Of a stretch of 64,000 nt of DNA, positions 44,447 through 53,199 are shown one piece after another. Positions within the stretch are counted from its first letter, which is position 1. Each line of letters opens with the position of its first letter. The position numbers and the translations under genes were made by a program. The DNA comes from Streptomyces sp. BHT-5-2 (lineage in GTDB: Bacteria > Actinomycetota > Actinomycetes > Streptomycetales > Streptomycetaceae), in assembly GCF_019774615.1 (NCBI RefSeq), contig NZ_CP081496.1:3224001-3288000 (forward strand), written 5' to 3'. The notes under the pieces were generated by a model. That model was not told the DNA's origin, did not search any database, and saw only the letters and a program-made list of their open reading frames with translations.

Positions 44447-44899
44447 TCAGGAGCCGAGGAGGTTTTCGAAGGTCGACTTCAGGTCTTCGAAATGCGATTC
44501 ATCACTGACCAGGACGATACGAAGTTTCCCTGCTTCCGTCCCTTCGGGATGCCTCACGTAGGACCATCTCTTCCCGACGTCAGAAAGAAGACCGAAGAGT
44601 TCTAGGCGACTTTCTACATCCCCTGGCAGCATCTTTTCGATGTCGTCGCGGACGGCGTTCTCGTCCCAGTCGGAGTGGTTGAGCAGGCGTTGGACACCGT
44701 CCGGGCGGAGCTGCCCAACCTGCTCGGACAACGTCCAGCCGTTCTTCCTCTCCACAGGAGCAATCAGCCCGTGAAGGTAGTCCAGTGCCCGCTCACGCGG
44801 CTCGGACCTGCCGAAACGGTGGGCGAAGCGGGCATGCAGCCCGGCTATCCCCTCCGACCACGACTCGACCTGCTCAACCGTCAGCTCATCAGCACACAG
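44447..44899 (-). pseudogene. IS701-type transposase head fused to the tail of another small gene
   Basis: From about 44899 the minus strand reads TVEQVESWSEGIAGLHARFA, HRFGRSEPRERALDYLHGLI, APVERKNGWTLSEQVGQLRP and QRLLNHSDWDENAVRDDI. This is the N-terminus of IS701-family transposases, but no start codon remains. After RDDI the sequence changes character (ESRLELFGLLSDVGKRWSYV, KLRIVLVSDESHFEDLKSTF) and ends at 44447. This looks like the C-terminus of a different small protein, so the junction marks a deletion between an IS and its host gene. Confidence 0.6.
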
Positions 44900-44953
44900 T
44901 CACACCAACGAGAACCAACACCATCCGTCACGCCAGATGCGGTTGCAGCATTA

Positions 44954-45810
44954 GACATCATCTCATTTGGCGAGTCTGCGGTAGCAGATGAGGGTGCAGG
45001 CGATGCTGGCGAAGGCAAGGAAGTGGTCGGCCTTGCGCTCGTAGCGGCGGTGGAGTCGGCGGCAGCCGGCCAGCCACGACATGGTCCGCTCGATGGTCCA
45101 GCGGTGGCGTCCCAGGCGGGTGGAACTCTCGATTCCTCTGCGGGCGATGCGGTGGGTGATGCCGCGGCCGCGTAACCATCGCCGCAGGTGGTCGTAGTCG
45201 TAGCCCTTGTCGGCATGCAGCTTTCCGGGCCGTCGACGCCGGGGGCCGCGGCGCGAGCGGATGGGCGGGATACCCCACACCAGGGGCTCGAGCGCCTGGC
45301 TGTCGTGCAGGTTCGCCCCCGAGATCCCGACGGACAGGGGCAGACCGGTCCGCTCCGTGATCAAGTGGATCTTCGAGCCGTACTTGCCCCAGTCCACAGG
45401 ATTCGGACCCGTCAGGTCCCCCTTTTCAACGCCCTCATGTTCACCGAGTCGATCGCACACCGCGACCAGTCCAACTCCCCACGGGAGCCGAGCTCGTCCA
45501 GGACCAGGCGGTGCAGCTTCGCCCACACCCGGGCCCTGCTCCACTCGGCAAACCGCCGATGGGCCGTCGCCCCCGACGGCCCGAAGGACACCGACGGCAA
45601 CTGCTGCCAGGTACAGCCGGACGTCGCCACGAACACGATCGCGGCCAGCACCTCGCGGTCTCCGTGCCGACGCCGCCCGCCACCTTGAGGGCGCATCGGC
45701 GCCTCCGGCACCACCCGCTGGAACAACTCCCACAACTCATCCGGCACCAGCCGCTCAACAATCCCCACCACAACCAGCAGTCTACCGAAACAGCCAAATG
45801 AGATGACGTC
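44954..45810. mobile_element. IS5-family insertion sequence (copy B), 857 bp
   Basis: Bounded by TA on each side (44952-44953 and 45811-45812). The ends are inverted repeats, GACATCATCTCATTTGGC at the left and GCCAAATGAGATGACGTC at the right (17 of 18 match). A near-identical but truncated copy lies at 50524-51288. Removing the element rejoins GCATTA-AGGGCG. Confidence 0.85.
44963..45771 (-). CDS. IS5-family transposase, two frames joined by -1 frameshifting
   Basis: Frame A (45771 down to 45412) gives RLVPDELWELFQRVVPEAPM, VFVATSGCTWQQLPSVSFGP and the first Asp in CAIDSVNMRALKRGT. Slippage at TTGAAAAGGGGGACC leads to frame B, EKGDLTGPNPVDWGKYGSKI. Frame B carries the second Asp (LHADKGYDYDHLRRWLRGRG) and the Glu (RWTIERTMSWLAGCRRLHRR), ending at 44963. 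Catalytic set complete; likely active or recently active. Confidence 0.82.
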
Positions 45811-45916
45811 TAAGGGCGCCGTTGAACTCCCGCGGCTACACCGCCACAGGGGACACGCCCCTCACACTCCACGCTGAAGCCCCACCAGATGACTGGCGGG
45901 GCTTCAGACGTTGTCG

Positions 45917-46321
45917 TCACTCCTTGCGGGAGATACTCCACGTCAGCGCTTCACCTGATCTAACGGTTACCCACGCTGCGGGGAACTCCAGGAGGATGCC
46001 GCAGATCTCACCCACGGAATTGCGAATATCCGAGGTTGAGATGATTCTGTCGAGCCCAGGGCTTCCGATCTGATCTAGCTTCTCGAAAGCCCACGACTCG
46101 GCGGGCCAGCACCAGGCGGGCAGCACCGGCCATCGGCCTTCGGAGATCTGCAGAGTCCAGTCCGTACCGCAAGACAGGAGAATGGAAGGACCTGCGTCTG
46201 GCAGGAATTCCACAGCCTCGACCGATGTGACATCGTCGGCCTCATCCGCGAGATACTTGATGCCAACCGCAGCCCGCACCCGCTGTCCGGCCCGAAGGTT
46301 AGAAACGTTTCTTTCGGTCAT
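45917..46321 (-). CDS. Probable immunity protein for the HINT-domain toxin
   Basis: 134 residues from ATG 46321, whose GAGGGTG ribosome site overlaps the end of the toxin gene just upstream (stop at 46333). Acidic protein with strands SVEAVEFLPDAGPSILLSCG, TDWTLQISEGRWPVLPAWCW and GEICGILLEFPAAWVTVRSG. No membrane segment. A small acidic gene 11 bases downstream of a polymorphic toxin and on the same strand is the classic immunity arrangement. No family name recognised. Confidence 0.65.
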   Translation of the reverse strand: MTERNVSNLRAGQRVRAAVGIKYLADEADDVTSVEAVEFLPDAGPSILLSCGTDWTLQISEGRWPVLPAWCWPAESWAFEKLDQIGSPGLDRIISTSDIRNSVGEICGILLEFPAAWVTVRSGEALTWSISRKE

Positions 46322-46332
46322 TTTCTACACCC

Positions 46333-49300
46333 TCATGAATAGGGAGTGGCTTTCTCGAACCAGCCGTTTGGCTTATCCATGGGGAACATAGTGACGAACG
46401 TACCGCCCCCCTTCGTCACTAGGAGATCTTTTCCTTTACGGTAGAAGAAGTAATCATCTCCGCCGCCGCTCGCCGGGTTCCATGCGCCTCGCCGCACCTC
46501 GTTATACGAAGCGCGAACGTCTGCGATTTTGTCACGGAACCACACACGGGCAGAAGTATCACCGGGGTTGAGACCGTAGTCCTGAGCATGCTTTCCCCAC
46601 TTCTTCCCGAACTGCCCCTCAATGATGGACAGCCCGGGACCACCACAGTCACCACTGTTGTGGACAAGCACTGGCTTCTTGCCCGCCAGTACATAGTACG
46701 TGTGCATACCTGCAACAGTGAGGTTGTACGTCCTGGCGTTATTGGTGAAGGGACGGTTGTTCTTGATGCTGACCGTGCTTCCGTCGACGGTCCTGAGCGT
46801 CATGCCCGGGCGAAGGTAGGCTGCCTCGACCCATGCTTTCTGGGAGGGAGACCAGAAGGGGTGCTCGTTTGTAGCCGTGAGATGTTGATCACCGCTGGGG
46901 GTGACGATTGTGAGGTCGTCGAAGTCCTTGTCATGTTCTGTGACGATGAGGTCGGTTACGGTGCGCCGACCGGTCTCGCCACTGAACGGATCGGTGGCTA
47001 TCACCGAATCCCCAACCTTTACCGACTCAATATTCTTGGTCGAGTTATCACCCATGAGCACCTGAGTGCCGGCGAGGAAGCACTTGAAGCACTTTTTTAG
47101 TTTACCTATTCGAGTCCCCTTCGAGATTTCCTCGACAGTATCGAGGCCCTTCTTTGCTGCCTTGAACCTCCCGGTAGGGAGGATGTTCATGGTGATGGCG
47201 AGGAGGCATTTTCCTGCCGATGGGTCCTCGACGCATGCATCGATGACTTCATCTACGCCAGTGACCGCCAAGGCGATTGCGGTCACTCTGGGGGCGATTT
47301 CGACCATGATGAGGTCGACGCCGCCGTTGGCGAGGCCACCGCTGATACAGGCGACGTCACCTCGGTCGCTGAAGGGATTGAAGTAGCACTGCTTCTTCGC
47401 CTTTTGCTTTTCCTGTTGCTTGCGGGCCTCCTCGGCCTTACGGCGTGCCTCGGCTTCCTCGGCCTCGCGCTTCTTCCGGACCCCCTCCCATGCCTGCTTG
47501 GCGAGAGTGTCGGCTTCCTTGGCGCTCTTTCCAGCGGCGTGCGCGGATTCACGTGCTTCGTCGGCGGCGTCGTTAGCGAACTCGGCCGAGTTGCGGGCGT
47601 AGTTGGCTGAGAACTCTGCTTGGGCTGCGGACTCTTCGGCTGCTGCGGCGTCGCGGTCGGCGGTGTCGGCGGCGTTGCGTGCGGTGGTGGCGGACTTGGC
47701 TGCCTCGGCAGCGCTCTTTTCGGCGCTGGTGGCTGCCTTGTCGGCATCGGCCTTGTACTGTTCCGCGAGTTTGGCGTTGTTCTTGGCCTCGGTCGCCGCC
47801 TGGTCGGCCTCGGTGGATGCCTTCTTGGCCTTGGCGGCGGCTTCGGCTGCGATCCACTTGTTCTGCTGGGCCTTGGCCGCGACGCGGGCGGTCTGGGCGA
47901 GTAGCACCTGGACGCGCGCGATGTGGGTGTCGGCGAGCTTGTCCTTGCGGTCGGCCATGTACTGGCCGACCTGGACGAAGTTGTGCAGTTGGTCGGCGGG
48001 TCCCGCAAGTGCGATCTTGGCTGCGGCCTTGACCTCGGGGCCACGGTCATTGACCAGTTGCGAGGCGATGACTGACTCGTCGGAGTTGCGTGCCACGTAC
48101 TGGCCGCTGTTGAGGAACGCGACCAGTGCCTTGCCGCTGCCGTCGGCGAGGGCGGCCTTGGACGCCTCCTTTACACCGGGCCCGCCGTCGTGGTTGATCT
48201 GGGAGACGCGGACGCTGTAGTCGTCGGCGCCCACCTTGTACTGGCCCGTGGTGTAGAAGTCGCGGATCTGCGCATCGGTGCCCTTGAGCGCATCGGCCGC
48301 GCCGGTGCGCACGCGCGCGAAGGGGCTTTGGGTACTGAGTTGACGGACCTGTTCTCGAGTCTCGTCCTGCTCTGCCTTCTTCCAGCCGGTACGCAGGTAG
48401 TCCAGGACGTCATCGTCCGTACCGCCCAGGGCGCGGGCGGCAGCTTCCTGCATCCAGGGACCGCGCAGCTTCATCGCCTGCATGGCCAACTGGCGCCCCT
48501 TGGGGGCAATTGTCTTGGCGTCGGCGTCGGGCTTGGACGCCTCGGTGGCCAGCGAAGCCGCCGTGGTGTCCAGGGACCGTGCCTCGGCCATGTTGGCCGC
48601 AACGGAATGGGTGAGAGCGGCGGTCTGTGTCGTGTTGGACTTGGCGCGTTCGATGGCGGCGGAGGTGCGGGTGGCGAGGTCTTCCTTTTCGGTTTCCCGG
48701 GCGACCTCGTACACCTTTTCTGCGGTCTGCTTGGCCTTGTCGGCCTCTGCTGCAGCCGCGGCGGCAGCCTTCGCGTGTTTGTCGGCCTCGTCGGCTGCGT
48801 TCTTCGCTTCGCCGGCGTGCTTGGCGGCTTCTTCGGCCGCAGCGGCCGCCTTCCCTGCGTGCTTGGCAGCCTCGTTGGCGGCGTCGCGTGCGTCGAAGGC
48901 TGCGTTGGCGGCCTTGCGGGCCAGGGCGTCGGCGGCGTTGGCTGCGCGCCTGGCCTCGTTGGCGTGCCGACGGGTTTCGATGGCTGCTGCCTTGGCCTCG
49001 CCGGAGTGGATTCCTGCGGCTTCGGCGTGGCGGTTGGCCCTGTCGGCAGCGTCGGCGGCGGCGTCGGCGTTGTCGGTGGCGCTCAGAGCCTTCTTGACTG
49101 CCACGGAGGCGGCCAGAGACGCCTTGCCTGCCTGATTGGCGGCGGCAACCGAATCCTTCGCGATCCGCTCCGCCTCGCGGGCCTTCGCAGCTTGCGCCTT
49201 GGCATTCTCGGCACTGTCGGCGTCGTTGCTCGCTGCGATGGCGGCGTTGTAGGCGTCGTTGGCAGCGTTGGCCGCAGCGGCTGCCGCAGCGGCAGTCTGT

Positions 49301-49483
49301 GCAGCGGCCAGCGCGGCGATGCGTGCGGACCGGTTGGCGGCGTTGGCCGCGCCGATGGCCCGCTGGGCCGCATTGGCGGCGGCCCGGGCCGCGTCCGCGG
49401 CCTCCTTGGCCTTGACTGCCGCCCACTTGGAGTTCTTCCTCGCCGCCTCGGTTTCCTTTGCCGCCCGGTCGGCGGCATCCTTA
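46333..49483 (-). CDS. Polymorphic toxin: ALF/alanine-rich rod, pretoxin HINT domain and C-terminal toxin (5' end lost)
   Basis: About 1,050 residues remain. Ala-rich heptads come first, then ALF repeats (ALGGTDDDVLDYLRTGW, ALKGTDAQIRDFYTTGQYKV, ALAGPADQLHNFVQVGQY), more heptads and a hydrophobic stretch. A pretoxin HINT domain follows, from CFLAGTQVLMGDNSTKNIES to AGKKPVLVHNSG, with the splice-type Cys, T-x-x-H and H-N intact. The 100-residue toxin is last (GKKWGKHAQDYGLNPGDTSA ... TKGGGTFVTMFPMDKPNGWF). Its His/Lys plus T-x-F ending suggests a BECR-type RNase. The HINT domain should release it. The N-terminus and signal were removed where IS C and IS B' sit (49484 on), so it cannot be expressed properly. 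Confidence 0.75.
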
Positions 49484-50520
49484 CGAGTTGGTGCGTGATA
49501 GCGGGTGAGGAGTGCTGGTCCGTTGGAGGACCGCTGGTTCAGGCTTGAGCGGTGCGGTCGGAGACGAGGCCGGCGATGGCGCGGTAGGTGTCGGCCAGGC
49601 GGTCGCGGCGATGGGTCCAGCGCGTCAGTTGCTTCCAGCGTTTGTGATCGGCGAGGGCGTGTTCGACGGTGATGCGGTCGGAGGAGTGCCCGTGGCGGTC
49701 GCGTTCCCACTGTTCGACTCTGCCGGGCAGTGCTCCCGGGCGGGGTTTTCTGGGCGGTGTGATCGCTTGCCCGCGGTGGTCGCGGCTCAGGCCGAGGTAG
49801 CCGTCATCCAGGAGGACCTCAACGTCGGGGAAGTGCTGGAAGCAGACGGCGATGCCTTCATTGCGGGCGGCCGTGGCGTCGTGCATACGTCCAGGCCGCA
49901 GGGCATCGGTCCACAACGTGCGGCCCCGCCAGTCGGCGATCACGGTGGCTTTCATCGTGTTCTGCTTCTTCTTACCCGAGACGAACGCACGACGTCCGCC
50001 ACGGTTGGCCGGCGGCCTGCGGACCTGGATCTCGGTGGCGTCCAGCCGCAGCTCGATGCCTTCGGCCTGGGCGTAGGCGAACACGTCCGTCAGCGTCCGA
50101 AGACGCAGGCCAGGACGGTCGGGAACCGCGCACCCCCGCTTGGCAAGAAGCGTGCGTATCTCTGCGATCGCGCGGGTGATGGTGGAGCGGTCAACGCCGA
50201 ACAGCAGGCCCAGCACCGAATGTGGCAGGTCGTGCCGCAGATGGATCAGCGTGGCCACCAGTCGGTCGACGAACACCAGCTGGTGGCGGGCGCCGGCACC
50301 CGCGGCCCGCTTCCGGGCTCCTCCTCGCGCAGCATGGCGTCGGCCCTCGAGTCCGGCCTGCCACGGCACGGCCAACTCCTCGGCCAGGCAAGCGAGATGC
50401 TGCCGAGAGGTCCCCGTGAACAGTCGATGCGCCAGCACCATCCGATTGACCGTGATCACCACACCCGGATCATGCCACCCGCCAGGCCCGACGCCTCACC
50501 CGCTATCACGCACCAACTCG
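49484..50520. mobile_element. IS5/ISL2-type insertion sequence (copy C), 1,037 bp
   Basis: Perfect 27-bp inverted repeats (49484-49510, starting CGAGTTGGTGCG, and 50494-50520) and a perfect 3-bp duplication TTA (49481-49483 and 50521-50523). One complete transposase. Its right flank is the first bases of IS copy B', so it inserted at the junction between that IS and the toxin gene. Confidence 0.93.
49539..50462 (-). CDS. ISL2-group transposase (DDE_4 type)
   Basis: 307 residues. N-terminal HTH (LPHSVLGLLFGVDRSTITRA), then the DDE core: first Asp in GIELRLDATEIQVRRPPANR, second Asp in VEVLLDDGYLGLSRDH, Glu in SDRITVEHALADHKRWKQL. KKKQNTMKATVIADWRGRTL is the strand between them. Length normal, no stops; the element looks active. 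Start GTG/ATG at 50462 is supported by the position inside the right repeat. Confidence 0.88.
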   Translation of the reverse strand: MVITVNRMVLAHRLFTGTSRQHLACLAEELAVPWQAGLEGRRHAARGGARKRAAGAGARHQLVFVDRLVATLIHLRHDLPHSVLGLLFGVDRSTITRAIAEIRTLLAKRGCAVPDRPGLRLRTLTDVFAYAQAEGIELRLDATEIQVRRPPANRGGRRAFVSGKKKQNTMKATVIADWRGRTLWTDALRPGRMHDATAARNEGIAVCFQHFPDVEVLLDDGYLGLSRDHRGQAITPPRKPRPGALPGRVEQWERDRHGHSSDRITVEHALADHKRWKQLTRWTHRRDRLADTYRAIAGLVSDRTAQA

Positions 50521-50523
50521 TTA

Positions 50524-51288
50524 GAAGTCATCTCATTTGGATGGCCCGATAGGCTGTCGGTCATGGTGGGGATCGTTGAGCGGTTGGCGCCGGACGAGTT
50601 GTGGGAGTTGTTCCAGCGCGTGGTGCCGGAGGCGCCGTCGCGGCCGCAGGGTGGTGGGCGACGCCGGCACGGCGACCGGGAAGTGCTGGCAGCGATCGTG
50701 TTCGTGGCCACGTCGGGATGTACGTGGCAGCAGTTGCCCTCCGCGTCGTTCGGGCCATCCGGAGCTACGGCTCATCGGCGCTTTTCCGAGTGGACCAAGG
50801 CCAGGGTGTGGGCCAAGCTCCATCGCCTGGTTCTCGACGAGCTCGGCTCTCGTGGTGAGCTGGACTGGTCCCGCTGCGCGATCGACTCGGTGAACATGCG
50901 GGCCCTCAAAAAGGGGACCTGACGGGCCCGAATCCTGTGGACCGGGGCAAATACGGTTCGAAGATCCACTTGATCACCGAACGGACAGGTCTGCCCCTGT
51001 CCGTCGGAATCTCAGGCGCAAACCTGCACGACAGCCAGGCTCTGATCCCCCCTGGTCAAAGGCATACCGCCGATCCGATCCCGCCGAGGACCCCGACGAC
51101 GCAGGCCAGGCAAGCTGCACGGTGACAAGGGCTACGACTACTCCCATCTGCGTCGATGGTTACGCAAGCGCGGCATCACCCACCGCATCGCCCGCAAGGG
51201 CGTCGAGACCTCCCAGCGACTGGGCCGGCACCGCTGGACCATCGAACGCACCATGTCCTGGCTCGCCGGCTGCCGCCGCCTCCACCGA
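50524..51288. mobile_element. Truncated IS5-family copy B'
   Basis: The left end GAAGTCATCTCATTTGG matches an end of IS copy B, and the following sequence stays near-identical to it. Homology stops at about 51288 inside the codons for CRRLHR, so the last 20-30 codons and the right repeat are missing. Beyond it lies a 5'-truncated antitoxin gene. The copy therefore sits at a deletion joint. Confidence 0.8.
50564..51288 (+). pseudogene. Broken IS5-family transposase (copy B')
   Basis: Frame A (50564-50922) is intact and ends MRALKKGT after an A-run/G-run slippage site (CTCAAAAAGGGGACC). Frame B continues as GKYGSKIHLITERTGLPLSV but shifts again near 51045 (SQALIPP) and resumes as KGYDYSHLRRWLRKRGITHR and RWTIERTMSWLAGCRRLHR before the truncation. 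With an extra frameshift and no C-terminus it is inactive, though it could be mobilised by the intact copy only if a second end were present. Confidence 0.75.
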
Positions 51289-51299
51289 GGGGCGCAGTA

Positions 51300-51532
51300 T
51301 CACTGCTCATGTCACTGCCACTGGTCAAACGGCGGACTACATCCGTGAGCTGGCGGCTCTTACCGGGCGGACGCCCGAGGCGGTCGCGGTTCAGTGTGCG
51401 GCTGGGCAGGTGGCGGTCCCGGGGACTTCGCTTGCGGATGATCCGGATGTTCCCGATTGGCCTGCGTTGTTTGATGGGCCGGCCGACCTGTCCGAGCGCG
51501 TTCACGAGTACGTGCAGGGGATGGGCCAGTGA
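51300..51532 (+). pseudogene. Antitoxin gene with its start removed
   Basis: In frame with, and ending one overlap (GTGA) before, the PIN toxin: ITAHVTATGQTADYIRELAA, LTGRTPEAVAVQCAAGQVAV and DPDVPDWPALFDGPADLSER. The sequence has the acidic, helical look of an actinobacterial VapB-like partner. No start codon is left, because the frame runs back into the truncated IS. It might still be made as a fusion from the IS frame. Confidence 0.5.
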
Positions 51533-51981
51533 CCGCGGCGCCCGCCTTTGCCGTCGCCGATACTTTGGTGCTGCTGGCCGTGTTCAATCCGAAAGACCGC
51601 AATCACCATGCTGCACGGGAGGTACTGGGTCAGCCCCGCACCTTGGTGATTTCCCCGTTGTGCATGGCCGAGCTGGACTACCTCCTTACCCGGCAGGCCG
51701 GCGAGCACGCCGCCATCGGCGCAGTACGGCATATCGCCGCACTCGTTCGTCTCGGCCGGGCCCTTGTTGCGGACGTGGATGGTGACCTGCTCGCCGAAGC
51801 TGAGCGACTGATGACCACCTACCAAGGCCATGCGCTTGGACTGGCGGACACCATAAATGCTGCGCCGGCGTGGCGCCTGCGCCGTCCGCTCATTCTGACG
51901 TTCGATCACCACTACTCCGACGTGATCGCGCCGCGTCGTGCGGGTGAGCGGCGCCTTGAGGTGGCACCTTCGCGGGGTTGA
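51529..51981 (+). CDS. vapC: PIN-domain toxin (VapC family)
   Basis: 150 residues from GTG 51529. The PIN acidic residues are in place: Asp in FAVADTLVLLAVFNPKDRNH, Glu in ISPLCMAELDYLLTRQ, Asp in GHALGLADTINAAPAW and Asp in LILTFDHHYSDVIAPR. VapC toxins are Mg-dependent RNases that cut tRNA or rRNA. Its cognate antitoxin upstream is truncated, so either the toxin is weak or silent, or protection comes from another copy in the genome. Confidence 0.75.
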   Translation: MTAAPAFAVADTLVLLAVFNPKDRNHHAAREVLGQPRTLVISPLCMAELDYLLTRQAGEHAAIGAVRHIAALVRLGRALVADVDGDLLAEAERLMTTYQGHALGLADTINAAPAWRLRRPLILTFDHHYSDVIAPRRAGERRLEVAPSRG

Positions 51982-52097
51982 TGTGCTCGGTTGGACCTCT
52001 GAGCGGTGGTTCTATCGGTGACGCCAGTAGTGGTGGGCCTGGTTAACGTCCAGCCGCGCTCGCCGAGGCGGTCGCCACCCGGGTCGACGATCGGCCA

Positions 52098-52412
52098 TTG
52101 AGCGCGGACCTGGTGGAACTCGACTCCACCACGCTGGCTGCCCAACGCGGCCAGGTGGCTGCGGTGACGTTCATCGACGAACGTCACCGTGACGACGACC
52201 TCGCGTTCGCGACCCGCACCGCAGCCACGGCGCCCAACCTCACGCACCATACGGTCCCCCGCGCCGCGAACACTGTGTACTACGCGGGCCTGGACATCCT
52301 TGGACACCTTCTGGTGACGGGCGGCCCGAACGTTTACGTCACCGCCTGCATCAAGTGGACCGTCCTCGACACGGTGATCTGGGAGGAGAACGCTGTGATC
52401 GGGGTGCTGTAG
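52098..52412 (+). CDS. Hypothetical fragment, possible start TTG 52098
   Basis: The frame has good codon bias from about 52047 (after a TAA) to TAG 52412: DLVELDSTTLAAQRGQVAAV, TFIDERHRDDDLAFATRTAA, VYYAGLDILGHLLVTGGPNV and KWTVLDTVIWEENAVIGVL. No ATG/GTG start with a ribosome site precedes it, so it may be a 5'-truncated remnant. Family not recognised. Confidence 0.35.
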   Translation: MSADLVELDSTTLAAQRGQVAAVTFIDERHRDDDLAFATRTAATAPNLTHHTVPRAANTVYYAGLDILGHLLVTGGPNVYVTACIKWTVLDTVIWEENAVIGVL

Positions 52413-52459
52413 AGACAGTACGCCTCAACCCGTAATCCCGGCGCCTGGAGAAATGAGAA

Positions 52460-52494
52460 AGCGTGCCCCCTGCCCATGACGGCTGGGGCACGCT
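52460..52494 (+). terminator. Stem-loop terminator upstream of the group II intron
   Basis: A 10-bp perfect stem AGCGTGCCCC / GGGGCACGCT with a 15-base loop, 48 bases after the stop of the preceding frame. The group II intron begins 32 bases further on. Confidence 0.65.
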
Positions 52495-53199
52495 GCAACG
52501 TTCAGGCTGCTAAAGGCTTGTCCCGTGTGCGACACGAAGTCGCTGCGCTTCTAGTGAAAGTACACAGAGAGGTAGGTGAACTTCCCGGCCTGTGGCCAAC
52601 GGCCGGTCCTCAGCCTCGGGTGCGTCCGTGGTAACGCGGGGGTGCTGAGCCGAGGTGGTCAAGTCCAAGAGCCTGGTGAGCCATCGCTGGGCAACAGACG
52701 AGGAGGAAGTCCGAGCGGGCGAACGAGAGTGAACCCTCGTAGCAAAGGGCCGTTAAAGTCATGCCGCGACAATGGCAAGCATTCGGCGGTTAGCAAGTCC
52801 TCGCGCTAGAAAGCGCGACACGGCGTCACCCTCGGTCGGGAAGGGGGCGTAGGCCACCGTGGGAGTCGGCTCATAGAGGGCGCCCTACCCGGACGCAACT
52901 AGACGCAGTGGAACGTGGAAACCCCGTATGGGTCCGGTGTAGTCGACCGGTAGGCCGGAGGCAACGAGGGCTGAATCCCCGTGCGGGACAGGATGATCCA
53001 AGAAGCGAATGCCGCTTGGGCGAAAGCCCAGGGGAAAGATCGGCAGCACGGGCTCTCTCGCCCGCCGACCATAACCCGGCGGATACCGGCCTCATGGCTG
53101 GGTCCAAAAGGGCGCCGACGTGGATCAGGTAGGCCATGTAGGGAAGATGGACACGAGCTTGTGCTGAGGCGCAAGTTAGACAGAGGGGGGAACGACGAA

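Noticed and set aside
48190..49548. 452-codon Gly/Val-rich plus-strand frame
   Set aside because: Antisense reading of the Ala-rich toxin; Gly/Val richness is the expected complement of Ala codons.
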